NCBI RefSeq assembly: GCF_001895205.1
Contig: NZ_BDJF01000027.1
Span: 62,001-126,000, forward strand
Source: Vibrio injensis
GTDB taxonomy: Bacteria; Pseudomonadota; Gammaproteobacteria; Enterobacterales; Vibrionaceae
Reading direction: 5' to 3'
DNA: 64,000 bases
Positions within the stretch are counted from its first letter, which is position 1. Each line of letters begins with the position of its first letter. This document shows positions 26,383-35,881 of the stretch, piece by piece. The notes below the pieces were generated by a model. It did no database searches and was not told where the DNA came from. It was given only the letters and a program-made list of their open reading frames with translations. The translations under genes and the position numbers were made by a program.

Positions 26383-26841
26383 GTGACCATTGTGACCATT
26401 CATCGCCTTAACATACTGATGTTTGTATTGTTAATGAGCTTGTTTTTTGCTCAGGCGGGCGTGTATTCACAAAATCATCCGACATTTTCATTGAGTGATT
26501 CTCATCTTACTGTTGTTCAAGATGATGCAAGAGTTTTAGCTCCGACATCCAGTGACGTCAATTATAGTAAAGAAGCCTTACACCCTCATCATGCTATCCA
26601 TCATTTAAACCATTACCGATTAAATAGCGAAGATGAATACGCTTCATTGGGGCTGAGTCCTAACTACTACTTACTCGCTGAAATTGTCTTATTGCCTATT
26701 GCTATTCTATCGATTGGCTATCGCCCATTGTTCAACCCCAATATTCATTGGTCTTATTATACACATCGTTCATCAACCTGTATTTATGGCTGTAACAATA
26801 ACAACCTACAATACAAGTTTACCCATTCTCGTCATTACTAA
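26383..26841 (+). CDS. Hypothetical small membrane or secreted protein
   Basis: I do not recognise this 152-residue product. It begins with GTG and has a strong N-terminal hydrophobic segment (ILMFVLLMSLFFAQAGVYS), a polar His-rich middle (LHPHHAIHHLNHYR) and a second hydrophobic stretch at about 95-110 (YLLAEIVLLPIAILSIGY), so it may span the membrane twice. There is no good ribosome-binding site before the GTG. It lies upstream of a 42-codon ORF and chaA on the same strand in an AT-rich stretch. It may be a lineage-specific gene or a fortuitous frame. Confidence 0.45.
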   Translation: MTIVTIHRLNILMFVLLMSLFFAQAGVYSQNHPTFSLSDSHLTVVQDDARVLAPTSSDVNYSKEALHPHHAIHHLNHYRLNSEDEYASLGLSPNYYLLAEIVLLPIAILSIGYRPLFNPNIHWSYYTHRSSTCIYGCNNNNLQYKFTHSRHY

Positions 26842-27002
26842 TTTAAGACTGGTTTAGTCTTTCATAAATACCATATTGCTAAAAACTGATCTTCTTTGAT
26901 AGACGGTATGTATTTCTATACCTAATCAACTAACCATCAGTAAGATAATGGTTTATCTTTCTAACCACTTAAATATTTTTAACTAATAACGAGTTATATA
27001 CG

Positions 27003-27131
27003 ATGAAACTTAAACATAAACTTATTCTTTCTTTATTAATACTCATTTTCATCATGAGTAGTTTTACTGCTTGGTCTGCATCTCATCATCCTGTTATCGA
27101 CAGTATTGTATCCACTTATAACCCTACATGA
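27003..27131 (+). CDS. 42-residue hydrophobic leader peptide or microprotein upstream of chaA
   Basis: ATG at 27003 opens a 42-codon frame ending in TGA at 27129-27131, ten bases before the chaA start. The peptide begins MKLKHKLILSLLILIFIM and continues SSFTAWSASHHPV, which looks like a signal peptide or a single membrane helix with a short periplasmic tail. Its stop codon overlaps the GAGGTG ribosome-binding site of chaA, so translation of the two is likely coupled. It could be a leader that tunes chaA or a small partner of the carrier. No homologue is known to me. Confidence 0.5.
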   Translation: MKLKHKLILSLLILIFIMSSFTAWSASHHPVIDSIVSTYNPT

Positions 27132-27141
27132 GGTGCACATA

Positions 27142-28230
27142 ATGAAATTCATCCGTAATGAATGGGTATTATTTATAGGATTATTAACTGTCCTATTTTT
27201 CAAAACAATCGGTAATGATCTTTTACTAGGCTCTAGCAGTAGTTTTTTGTATTGGTCATCCGCTGGTTTTCTATTTATTATTGTTATGTTGTCTATCTTT
27301 GGTGTTGTAAAACACTCTGATGCATTAGCAATTAATCTTGGCGATCCGTTAGGGACTTTGATATTAACGCTATCGGTGATTTCCTTAGAAGTAATCATGA
27401 TTTCATCAGTGATGTTGACGGGAGACTCGAACCCAGTATTAGCCAGAGATACTATGTTTGCTGTCATCATGTCGATACTCAACGGCTTAGTCGGTGTAGC
27501 ATTACTCATTGGAGGTCATAAATATCATATACAGAAATATAATATTCAAGGTATAAATTCTTATTTAGTCGCAATTGTGCCCTTAACTATTTTATGTTTA
27601 ATACTACCCAATTTTACCAGTAAGAATGAGTTTGGTGAAATGTCCTTCATCCTTGCTTCGGCTTTGGTGGTTATCTCTATTATTCTTTATGGTATCTTTT
27701 TATATGTACAAACAAAAAGCCATAGTTACTTTTTTATCGATGAAGATAACGATCATACCGATGAACACCATAGTATTCTAGGTAGTAATACTTATCACTT
27801 TTTATTATTATTTGGCTATTTGATTGTGGTTATCTTTCTTGCCAAGAGTATTGCCATACCTATTGATGCAAGCATTGGACACTTAGGTGCTCCCGCAGCA
27901 TTAGGTGGACTAGTCGTTGCATTGTTAGTACTCGCTCCTGAAGGTGTGGGAGCAATCAAAGCATCTTTAAATAATCAGTTACAAAGGGCTATGAATTTAT
28001 TCTTTGGTTCAATATTGGCAACGATATCACTGACAGTACCTGCCGTCATTATTATTTCTAATATCATTGGAGAACCCATTATATTAGGTTTAGAACCCGC
28101 ACAAATGATTCTTTTGATCGCAAGTTTAATGGTCGCAAGTATTAGTTTTAGACATGGTAAAACAAATATTCTTAATGGAGTCACTCACTTATTTTTGTTC
28201 TTTATCTATCTTGTGCTGATTTTCGACTAA
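27142..28230 (+). CDS. chaA: Sodium-calcium/proton antiporter, ChaA type
   Basis: This 362-residue inner-membrane carrier belongs to the Ca2+/cation antiporter superfamily and exchanges Na+, K+ or Ca2+ for protons, helping in alkaline or salty conditions. It has 10 to 11 hydrophobic helices. The two conserved alpha repeats appear as GDPLGTLILTLSVISLEVIM and the later APAALGGLVVALLVLAPEGV, each with an acidic residue for cation binding. A His/Asp-rich cytoplasmic loop (DEDNDHTDEHHS) separates the halves. The ATG at 27142 is preferred over a TTG at 27106 because GAGGTG precedes it. Confidence 0.88.
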   Translation: MKFIRNEWVLFIGLLTVLFFKTIGNDLLLGSSSSFLYWSSAGFLFIIVMLSIFGVVKHSDALAINLGDPLGTLILTLSVISLEVIMISSVMLTGDSNPVLARDTMFAVIMSILNGLVGVALLIGGHKYHIQKYNIQGINSYLVAIVPLTILCLILPNFTSKNEFGEMSFILASALVVISIILYGIFLYVQTKSHSYFFIDEDNDHTDEHHSILGSNTYHFLLLFGYLIVVIFLAKSIAIPIDASIGHLGAPAALGGLVVALLVLAPEGVGAIKASLNNQLQRAMNLFFGSILATISLTVPAVIIISNIIGEPIILGLEPAQMILLIASLMVASISFRHGKTNILNGVTHLFLFFIYLVLIFD

Positions 28231-28237
28231 TCACTCC

Positions 28238-28272
28238 CCCCCATCATTGGTTTGTCGCTATCTTGATGGGGG
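28238..28272 (+). terminator. Hairpin after chaA
   Basis: CCCCCATCA pairs with TGATGGGGG across a 17-base loop directly after the chaA stop codon. There is no strong U-run. Confidence 0.6.
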
Positions 28273-28430
28273 AATGGCGTTTACAAGATTCAACGCCATC
28301 GTCAACCAGATAAAATAGCTTAAATCGTACCATAGCAAGCGCCAGTTCGAGTTTTTGTCGTAAAGTCATTGAATAAGCGTATAGTTTTAGTTATTTAACT
28401 CTGACTCTCTACCGATTAGGAAAGATGGCA

Positions 28431-28886
28431 ATGAAAAAAACAACACGCATTATGGCTGCGAAAAAGCACGTCGCTTTAGTTGCTCATGATAACTATAAAG
28501 GCGAATTGCTACGTTGGGTGGTTGAAAACCAATCTAAGCTTGAAAAACATGAACTGTACGCAACGGGCACAACTGGTCATATGCTCAATAAAGAAACCGG
28601 ATTAGCGATTACCAGCATGATCAGTGGTCCAATGGGTGGCGATCAACAACTAGGCGCTAAAATTGCCGAGGGGAAAATAGATGTCTTGATTTTCTTTTGG
28701 GATCCGCTCAATTCTGTACCACATGATCCAGACGTTAAAGCTTTATTGCGGATTGCGAGTGTGTGGAATATTCCTGTCGCCACTAACCGCGCTACGGCAA
28801 AATTTTTATTTAATTCAATACTCATGGAGCAAGAAGTCGAGATCGAAATCCCTGATTATCATGCCTATCTTGCTGACAGAACGTAA
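28431..28886 (+). CDS. mgsA: Methylglyoxal synthase
   Basis: This 151-residue cytosolic enzyme converts dihydroxyacetone phosphate to methylglyoxal and phosphate, a bypass of lower glycolysis under phosphate shortage or sugar overload. It matches E. coli MgsA from start to end: [14 protein letters not shown], the phosphate loop ATGTTGHML, the catalytic aspartate in [10 protein letters not shown], and [20 protein letters not shown] (20 residues). I chose the second ATG (28431), which gives the family length; AGGA lies about 9 bases upstream. It is a single gene ending at a shared terminator with pncA. Confidence 0.95.
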   Translation: MKKTTRIMAAKKHVALVAHDNYKGELLRWVVENQSKLEKHELYATGTTGHMLNKETGLAITSMISGPMGGDQQLGAKIAEGKIDVLIFFWDPLNSVPHDPDVKALLRIASVWNIPVATNRATAKFLFNSILMEQEVEIEIPDYHAYLADRT

Positions 28887-28964
28887 TGACTTCATACCAT
28901 ATCGATAAGCGGCGATTGGATCCTTAAATACTTTCGCGTTGTCGATGAATGATAGCAGTAAGAG

Positions 28965-28989
28965 AAGAGGCGTGTTATCACGCCTCTTT
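28965..28989. terminator. Bidirectional terminator between mgsA and pncA
   Basis: A perfect 10-bp stem AAGAGGCGTG/CACGCCTCTT with a TTAT loop sits between the converging genes. Confidence 0.85.
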
Positions 28990-28995
28990 ACCGAC

Positions 28996-29613
28996 TCAGG
29001 CCATCGCCTGTTGCGATAAAATCACTCTGCAACCCGCCTCTTCCATCGTTTGCCAAGCCTTATCAATATCACCTTGTGCCAAATCAACCCCGCGACAAGC
29101 ATCTTTAATGACCCAAGTTTTAAATCCTAATGACACAGCATCCAAAGCGGTAAATTTTACGCAGTAATCTGTAGCCAGTCCGGCAATATAGACATCACTG
29201 ATCGCGTGTTGCTGTAAGTACTCGGCTAATCCTGTTGCATGGCGACGTTGGTTATCAAAAAAACCACTATAGCTATCGATATCAAGATGAGTCCCTTTGT
29301 AGATAATATGTTCGATAGCATCGAGATTAAGGCCTGCGATAAACTCCGCACCGACGGTATCTTGCACACAATGATCCGGCCATAATATCTGTTCAATGCC
29401 AGAGAGCGAGATGACTTCCCCAGGCGTTTTACCTTGAGTAGAAGCAAAGCTCGCATGCCCTGCAGGATGCCAATCTTTGGTGGCAATAACATGGTCAAAA
29501 TGGGGCATTAATAAATTAATCACTGGGACGACACTCTGTCCTTCAGGAACTGGCAAAGCGCCATCGGATGCAAAATCATTTTGCACATCTACTAAAATCA
29601 AAGCCTTATACAT
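28996..29613 (-). CDS. pncA: Nicotinamidase
   Basis: This 205-residue cysteine hydrolase turns nicotinamide into nicotinate for NAD salvage. The catalytic Asp lies in ILVDVQNDF, the metal ligands in KDWHPAGH and DSYSGFFD region, the Lys in IYKGTH, and the nucleophilic Cys in GLATDYCVKFTALDA, all typical of PncA. The start follows AAGGA that lies at the end of the helicase gene 13 bases upstream, so pncA is the second gene of a helD-pncA transcript. Confidence 0.95.
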   Translation of the reverse strand: MYKALILVDVQNDFASDGALPVPEGQSVVPVINLLMPHFDHVIATKDWHPAGHASFASTQGKTPGEVISLSGIEQILWPDHCVQDTVGAEFIAGLNLDAIEHIIYKGTHLDIDSYSGFFDNQRRHATGLAEYLQQHAISDVYIAGLATDYCVKFTALDAVSLGFKTWVIKDACRGVDLAQGDIDKAWQTMEEAGCRVILSQQAMA

Positions 29614-29626
29614 ACTATTCCTTTAT

Positions 29627-31690
29627 TTATATCGATTTACTGACTGGATACCCCTCGGTGAGTAACTCTTGAATAAAGCAAGAGCCATTTCCGCTATAAG
29701 TTATCCAGACTTTCTCTTTGGCTCGGGTCATGGCGACATAAAATAGACGGCGTTCTTCTGCAAACGGAAAATCCACTTTAGATTGAGTTAAAGCACTATC
29801 TAAGTGACAAGTTTTCACTCGTGCAGGAAACTGCCCTTCATTGACCGCTAAGATAATAACAAAATCCGCCTCTTTGCCTTTGCTTGCATGACAGGTCATA
29901 AAGTTGATCTGCAGCGAGGCATAACGCCGTTGCCATTCTGCCAGATGCTCTGGCTGATGATAATGGTTACGACCTAATAACAACACTTGTTTCGGCACTT
30001 TAGCCTGACGATTAAGTTTATCGAGTATTTTTTCAATTTGATTACTGGCGCAAAGGACCACCGCTTTCTGCTTCTGCGATTTAAAACTATTCAGCGTCTT
30101 GGGTAACTGATGAGGATTTTTCTGCACAAACTGATTGGCCACCAAACCAATTTGATCGTTAAAACGATAAGTCGTATCAAGATGATGAATGGTCGACTGC
30201 GGAAAGCGCGCTGCAAATTCCGTGGTTAAATTGACATCCGACCCAGCAAATTGATAAATCGACTGCCAATCATCGCCTACCGCAAATAAATTGGGGCGAT
30301 GCGGAGCCTGTTCACACAACGCTTGTATCAACGCCAAACGAGGGGGAGAAATATCTTGATACTCATCGATCATGATGAATTTCCAAGGCACAGAAAACTT
30401 CCCTTTGCGTACATAATCCGTCGCTTGGCTGATCATGATATTAAAATCGATCTGCTGCTCATCTTTCAACATTTGCTGCCATGCTTGGTAGCAAGGCCAA
30501 CACAAAGCAAGTTCACTATTCAAACGAGGATAATCAATATGATCAATAAGTTGCTGCTGAATCGCTTTTTTCGTCGTTCCCAGTTGAGCGAGTTGATCGA
30601 GCTGCTTTTCCAACCATGCGATCAGTTTAGGGTTTTCAACGTGACTCCCTAGCTCATCATCACCGACTAAATAAGCAATCGGCCACTGTGCTAGATGTTT
30701 CTGCCAACGCTTAAAATTGGTTGGTGTCATCCAGTGCCGCTTCAACCAGTCCGTACACCAAGCTTTTTTCAGCTTATCATCCAATGCCAACGGAGAGATC
30801 ACAGCGGGTTGATCTTCCACTTGATTAATTATTGATAATCCCAGTTGATGAAAGGTGTTAATACGAATGTTATCGGCGGCAAGACCAATCTTATTTTTTA
30901 GACGTTGTTCCATCTCATTAGCAGCGTCTTTACCAAAAGCCACCAACAATAATTGCTCCGCTTGCGCCAAATGGCTCTGTAATAAATAAGCCACTCTTGC
31001 GGTTAATACACTGGTTTTCCCTGAACCTGCACCAGCAAGCACTAAGTTATGATCATCATTGAGCAACACGGCTTGCTGCTGAGATACATTAAGCGGTGAA
31101 GATTCAAGCTGTGAAAAAAGAATCGTCCAATTTTGACGCTCAATATCTAACCAAGTTTGATTACGTCCTTGTAAGGCTTGATCAGGAGTTAACAACCAAG
31201 GCACTAATGATTCCATCGCATGAGGCAAATGCTTGATGGCCTCTTCTAAGCTCATATTCATGGCTGCCAGATCGGTAAAGACTTGATTGATCCACTGCTC
31301 TAATGGGGAATGCGGTAAAAAAGCTGGCAAATGTTGTAAATGGTGCAGTTCTTGCTGCCATTGAGGTAAATGTAATCTCAATTGCTGACATTGCTGATGA
31401 AACCATTGTTGATAAACACTGACGATATGATGTGCAAATTGTCGAGCTTGTGGCCAAGGTAAACCTTGTACGACCCAAACGCGTTGTGTGTCTTGTTCCG
31501 GATGAGCAAAAAACTGTAACTCAGCCCACAAAATGCCCCGTCGAATTTTGACCTGTCCATTCCAGATGGTAAAAGGGATCCGTTCTTCACTGTGCAACGA
31601 AGAAAGCACCAAACGCTGATTTTCTAAGCCAACATGGTGATATTCATTAGCAATAAAAAATTGTGCAGTTTGGGTTGCACTTAGCTGCAT
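29627..31690 (-). CDS. helD: DNA helicase IV (UvrD/Rep superfamily 1)
   Basis: This 687-residue 3'-5' DNA helicase is close to E. coli HelD. After an N-terminal region of about 200 residues that is typical of helicase IV, it has the Q motif LNVSQQQAVL, Walker A AGAGSGKTS, motif Ia LVAFGKDAANEM, Walker B MIDEYQDIS, motif III VGDDWQSIYQFAGSD, motif IV TYRFN, motif V TCHASKGKEADFV and motif VI RRLFYVAMTRAKEKV. It acts in recombination and repair. Length is normal for the family and no domain is missing. Confidence 0.94.
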   Translation of the reverse strand: MQLSATQTAQFFIANEYHHVGLENQRLVLSSLHSEERIPFTIWNGQVKIRRGILWAELQFFAHPEQDTQRVWVVQGLPWPQARQFAHHIVSVYQQWFHQQCQQLRLHLPQWQQELHHLQHLPAFLPHSPLEQWINQVFTDLAAMNMSLEEAIKHLPHAMESLVPWLLTPDQALQGRNQTWLDIERQNWTILFSQLESSPLNVSQQQAVLLNDDHNLVLAGAGSGKTSVLTARVAYLLQSHLAQAEQLLLVAFGKDAANEMEQRLKNKIGLAADNIRINTFHQLGLSIINQVEDQPAVISPLALDDKLKKAWCTDWLKRHWMTPTNFKRWQKHLAQWPIAYLVGDDELGSHVENPKLIAWLEKQLDQLAQLGTTKKAIQQQLIDHIDYPRLNSELALCWPCYQAWQQMLKDEQQIDFNIMISQATDYVRKGKFSVPWKFIMIDEYQDISPPRLALIQALCEQAPHRPNLFAVGDDWQSIYQFAGSDVNLTTEFAARFPQSTIHHLDTTYRFNDQIGLVANQFVQKNPHQLPKTLNSFKSQKQKAVVLCASNQIEKILDKLNRQAKVPKQVLLLGRNHYHQPEHLAEWQRRYASLQINFMTCHASKGKEADFVIILAVNEGQFPARVKTCHLDSALTQSKVDFPFAEERRLFYVAMTRAKEKVWITYSGNGSCFIQELLTEGYPVSKSI

Positions 31691-31855
31691 TTTCGGCGAT
31701 TCCTATCGATTTTATCAACCTACATCATAACTCAATCATCAATAGCAATGAAAAATTAATGTCAATAATGAACAACTCACTAAGACAGAATGACAGTTTT
31801 ATTATTCTTGATCAGAATGTTAGCGTAAAGTTCTGCTAAACTGAGTGTTTTAGGC

Positions 31856-34027
31856 TTGGCATCGATTCTCACTGTGCAGCGACTTCATTTACTTCGCCTT
31901 TATTGGGCAAACAAAACCATTAATTACTGCCTACTGATCCTGATCACGCTCTTAGGTGTTGTCATTCCCGCTTGGCACTACCAAGTCAACACTTGGATAA
32001 CGCCCCTGATCCTGGGAGTCATTGCCGCCGCCTTAGCAGAGCAAGATGATAAATTTACTGGTCGCTTAAAATCGATCATCCTAACCTTTATTTGTTTTGC
32101 GATAGCGGCCTTTTCTATCGAACTCTTATTTGATATGCCATGGCTATTTACCATTGGTTTATTTATCTCAACCTTCACTTTTATCATGCTGGGGGCTATC
32201 GGTACTCGTTATGCCAGCATTGCCTTTGGCTCTTTATTGATCGCCATTTACGCCATGCTGGGGGCAGACAAAAGTACTAACCTTTGGTTCCAGCCGTTAT
32301 TATTACTGACCGGCAGCGCGTGGTATTACCTTCTGTCAATGCTGTGGCATGCATTTTGGCCAATGCAACCCGTCCAACAAAGTTTGGCTAACGTATTTGT
32401 TCAACTTGGTCACTATTTTGAGGCTAAGGCCGAATTATTTTATCCTGTCTCCAATTTAACACCTCAACCCCATCGAATTAATGAAGCCAATTTAAATGGC
32501 GCAACAGTGAATGCGTTGAATCAATGTAAAGCAACCTTGCTTGCCCGCTCAAAACGAGGGCATGTTGATGGCGCCAGTGACCGTTTCCTTAGTCTGTACT
32601 TCGTGGCGCAAGATATCCACGAGAGGGCCAGTTCAACGCATTATCGCTATCAAGAACTCGCGGAATCTTTTGCACGTAGTGATGTTCTGTTTCGCTTTAA
32701 ACATCTGTTACAAGCACAAGCCCAAGCCTGCCACGATATTGCGCTTTCCATTCAGCTCGGACAACGATATCAGCACCGCAGTGATTCGATCATCGCTTTA
32801 GATGAATTACAGCTCTCTTTGGCGTATCTACAAGAGCAACAACAGCGAGAGTGGAAGCAATTTCTAGCTCAGCTCAGCTATCTATTTAACAATCTCGCGA
32901 CGGTTGAAAAACAGCTCAGCAACGTCAGTAATCCTGATGTGCAAAAGACCGAGGATGATGTCTTACATGACACAGAAGCGCACTCGGTCAAAGCCATGTG
33001 GCAACGAATTCAAGCCAACTTCCATCGTGACTCATTACTGTTTCGTCATGCCATTCGTATGTCTATTGCTCTCACCGCAGGCTACGGGATTTTACAAGGA
33101 TTGGATTTAGACCGCGGATACTGGATACTGTTAACCACCCTGTTTGTTTGCCAGCCTAACTACGCGGCAACACGGCAAAAGCTGGTTTCACGTATTATTG
33201 GTACTCTCGCTGGGTTATTAATTGGCGTTCCGCTTCTAACCCTGTTCCCCTCACAAGAGAGCCAGTTAGCTTTTATTGTAATTTCCGGTGTGATGTTTTT
33301 CGCATTTCGTCTCAATAACTACGGTTATGCGACCGGATTTATTACCTTGTTAGTGCTGTTTTGTTTCAACCAACTCGGTGCGGGTTACGCGGTAGTACTG
33401 CCACGTTTAGCAGATACCCTGATTGGCTGTGCTCTTGCTGTTGCCGCGGTGGTGTTTATTTTTCCAGATTGGCAATCAAAACGGCTTCATAAAGTCATGG
33501 CCGAAGCGATACAAGCCAATAAACAATATTTAGCACAAATTATTGGTCAATATCGTATCGGTAAAAAAGACAGTCTAAGTTATCGCATTGCGCGACGTGA
33601 TGCTCATAATCAGGATGCTGCTCTTGCTGCAGCGGTCAGTAATATGCTCGCAGAACCGGGAAAATATCGCTCCGCGACCGATGAAAGCTTTCGTTTTTTA
33701 ACCCTCAATCATGCACTACTGAGTTATATATCAGCGCTCGGTGCACACCGTACTCGAATCGATGATGAAAGTATCCACCAGTTAGTGCTCGATGCCCATC
33801 GAGTTATTCATCAACATCTTGAGGTATTGTATCAGCAATTATTCACCCATTGTGAACAGTGTGATACCAGCGATATCGACAATATTGGCTTGGAGAAGCG
33901 ACTTTCTGAATGGCGAGAAGAGGATGATAGCTCTGCACGTATGGTGCTCCAGCAGTTGTATCTTATTTATCGGATGTTTCCAGAACTGCACTCCCTCGCC
34001 AGTAAATTTGCCGTCCGAGTGCAGTAA
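31856..34027 (+). CDS. yccS: YccS/YhfK-family inner-membrane protein (FUSC domain)
   Basis: This protein of about 723 residues has two blocks of membrane helices (about 20-165 and 395-525), each followed by a soluble helical domain, as in E. coli YccS. FVAQDIHERASSTHYRYQ, YWILLTTLFVCQPNYAATR and LAYRIARRDAHN-like RIARRDAHNQDAALAA agree with that family. These resemble aromatic-acid efflux and FUSC proteins, but the substrate is unknown. The start is uncertain: the longest frame opens with TTG at 31856, GTG at 31874 is equally likely, and neither has a clear ribosome-binding site. It is divergent from helD. Confidence 0.87.
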   Translation: MASILTVQRLHLLRLYWANKTINYCLLILITLLGVVIPAWHYQVNTWITPLILGVIAAALAEQDDKFTGRLKSIILTFICFAIAAFSIELLFDMPWLFTIGLFISTFTFIMLGAIGTRYASIAFGSLLIAIYAMLGADKSTNLWFQPLLLLTGSAWYYLLSMLWHAFWPMQPVQQSLANVFVQLGHYFEAKAELFYPVSNLTPQPHRINEANLNGATVNALNQCKATLLARSKRGHVDGASDRFLSLYFVAQDIHERASSTHYRYQELAESFARSDVLFRFKHLLQAQAQACHDIALSIQLGQRYQHRSDSIIALDELQLSLAYLQEQQQREWKQFLAQLSYLFNNLATVEKQLSNVSNPDVQKTEDDVLHDTEAHSVKAMWQRIQANFHRDSLLFRHAIRMSIALTAGYGILQGLDLDRGYWILLTTLFVCQPNYAATRQKLVSRIIGTLAGLLIGVPLLTLFPSQESQLAFIVISGVMFFAFRLNNYGYATGFITLLVLFCFNQLGAGYAVVLPRLADTLIGCALAVAAVVFIFPDWQSKRLHKVMAEAIQANKQYLAQIIGQYRIGKKDSLSYRIARRDAHNQDAALAAAVSNMLAEPGKYRSATDESFRFLTLNHALLSYISALGAHRTRIDDESIHQLVLDAHRVIHQHLEVLYQQLFTHCEQCDTSDIDNIGLEKRLSEWREEDDSSARMVLQQLYLIYRMFPELHSLASKFAVRVQ

Positions 34028-34128
34028 TTGTGCATAGTCAAATCAACCACTCTCGACGGCCTATTATGGGATAAAGTTGCACTCAACCGCAGACAGGCGT
34101 ATGCTTAAAAAAACAGCGAGGAAGTATT

Positions 34129-34422
34129 ATGTCTGTCTCTGCCGTCTCTTCTGGTTATCCTATCATTCAACAGTCATCGAAAATGGCGGGTGAAGCGGCG
34201 CATGAAATTCAACAGGCTCAAATCCACTCTTCTCGTGTGCAGCAAGACCCCGCTTTGCAACTCAATGCTCTTGATAATAAGCCAACTCCCCCAAGCAAAA
34301 AACCCGACTCCGTTAATGCATTAATCAATCTCAATCAAGCTCAACAATACAATCGTGTAGGAGCAAGCGTCATTCAACGTGAACAAGAGATGATCGGCAG
34401 CCTACTGGATGTTCGTGTATAA
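34129..34422 (+). CDS. Small conserved-looking protein of unknown function
   Basis: The product has 97 residues and no membrane segment. It begins MSVSAVSSGYPIIQQSSKMA, has a Pro-rich linker (KPTPPSKKPDS) and ends with an amphipathic helix (NLNQAQQYNRVGASVIQREQEM). This helix faintly resembles the C-terminal helices of flagellar axial-type proteins (ALGNLI-like endings), but I would not assign it on that basis. GAGGAAG precedes the ATG at the right distance, so the gene is real. Confidence 0.65.
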   Translation: MSVSAVSSGYPIIQQSSKMAGEAAHEIQQAQIHSSRVQQDPALQLNALDNKPTPPSKKPDSVNALINLNQAQQYNRVGASVIQREQEMIGSLLDVRV

Positions 34423-34554
34423 TCCCTCGTTCAGCGATAAGTAGTCACAGCCATTGACATTATTAACAACCATAAATTGTCAGCACCGATGACTAGTTAT
34501 TGAGTTTGCTGACTCGCTCAGTACAATGCTCGAAAAATTTTAATTGTGATCTCT

Positions 34555-35814
34555 ATGTCTAAATTTACTCTGCCATCGTGCGGAGAAAGTCGTGCTTTCT
34601 CCGCTCTTTCATCTGCTGATTCATTACAAGATGCCTTAGCACCACATTTTGAGCCAGCAAGCAAAACGCTGATCGCAAGCTCAAAAATGACGCCACACCA
34701 TGTAGAAAAACGTTGGCAAGCCCTTAACCAACCTGAAGCGCAGGCACAATTATGGGATAACCAGACTCAACAAGATCTCGCTCATTACAGTAAAAATATT
34801 GAATATTTTATCGGTACCGTGAAAGTTCCTGTGGGCATTGCTGGTCCGCTGCGAGTCAATGGCCTGCATGCTAATGACGACTTTTTGATCCCTTTAGCGA
34901 CCACTGAAGCGGCCTTAGTGGCCTCTTATCATCGGGGATGTAAATTGATCACTGCCGCTGGCGGAACCAGTGTGATGCTTCTCAATGAAGGCGTCACTCG
35001 TACTCCAGTCTTTGCTTTTGATGACCTAGCGCAAGCTGGGCAATTTATCGCTTGGGTAACCACACAATACGAGCAGTTTAAACAGCTAGCTCAAGCGACT
35101 ACCGCCCACGGTCAACTGCATGATATAAACGTGACGATGGAAGGTAACCATGTTTATTTGGTGTTTGATTATCTAACCGGCGATGCCTGTGGGCAAAATA
35201 TGGTGACCATTGCCACTAATGCTGTCTTTGAGTTTATCGTTCGTCACTCTCCTATTGAGCCGCGGCATGCTTTTTTAGATGGCAATTTATCGGGTGATAA
35301 AAAAGCCAATAGCCATGTTTTACGTCATGTACGCGGTAAAAAAGTCACCGCTGAAGTGCATATCTCCGCAGAACTGATCAAAAAATATCTGCATACGACT
35401 CCCGAAAGCATGGTGAAATTTGCAGAAATGACCACAATTGGTGGCGTAATCAGTGGTAGCGTCGGAATTAACGCACATTATGCCAATGCTCTCACCGCTT
35501 TCTCTATTGCTTGTGGTCAAGACCCCGCTTGTGTGGCGGAATCTGCCGTGGGAATCACGCGGATGGAACTCAACTCACAAGGCGGATTGTACACTTGCGT
35601 TACCTTACCGAACTTGATGGTCGGCACCGTCGGTGGAGGCACGTCATTGCCCAGTCAAAAAGCATGCTTAGCACTACTTGGACTGACGGGAAGCGGTAAA
35701 GCTCGAGCCTTAGCCGAAGTCGTCGCTGGTTTATGTTTAGCGGGAGAGTTATCAATCGCAGGGGCTTTCAGTGCTGGACATTTTTCAAGGGCGCACCGCA
35801 AACTTGCGCGCTAA
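34555..35814 (+). CDS. Hydroxymethylglutaryl-CoA reductase, class I type
   Basis: This enzyme of 419 residues reduces HMG-CoA to mevalonate with NADPH. Motifs follow the class I (eukaryotic/archaeal) form: VPVGIAGPLRVNG, LATTEAALVAS with catalytic E118, TGDACGQNM, GDKKANSHVL with the catalytic Lys region, AVGITRMELN, and a final GHFSRAHRKLAR carrying the catalytic His. Most bacteria use the non-mevalonate route, so this gene is an acquired trait in Vibrio. No other mevalonate gene is in the window. The ATG at 34555 is chosen over a GTG three codons earlier; neither has a strong ribosome-binding site. Confidence 0.93.
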   Translation: MSKFTLPSCGESRAFSALSSADSLQDALAPHFEPASKTLIASSKMTPHHVEKRWQALNQPEAQAQLWDNQTQQDLAHYSKNIEYFIGTVKVPVGIAGPLRVNGLHANDDFLIPLATTEAALVASYHRGCKLITAAGGTSVMLLNEGVTRTPVFAFDDLAQAGQFIAWVTTQYEQFKQLAQATTAHGQLHDINVTMEGNHVYLVFDYLTGDACGQNMVTIATNAVFEFIVRHSPIEPRHAFLDGNLSGDKKANSHVLRHVRGKKVTAEVHISAELIKKYLHTTPESMVKFAEMTTIGGVISGSVGINAHYANALTAFSIACGQDPACVAESAVGITRMELNSQGGLYTCVTLPNLMVGTVGGGTSLPSQKACLALLGLTGSGKARALAEVVAGLCLAGELSIAGAFSAGHFSRAHRKLAR

Positions 35815-35825
35815 TCCATTCATAA

Positions 35826-35845
35826 AGGGAAGGTTCACCTTCCCT
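35826..35845. terminator. Terminator between the HMG-CoA reductase gene and modC
   Basis: GGGAAGG (35827-35833) and CCTTCCC (35838-35844) pair around a TTCA loop; on the minus strand the stem is followed by TTTAT. It serves the two converging genes. Confidence 0.7.
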
Positions 35846-35881
35846 CTCAGCGGGGTGGACTTAATCATTATTCAATCAGCG

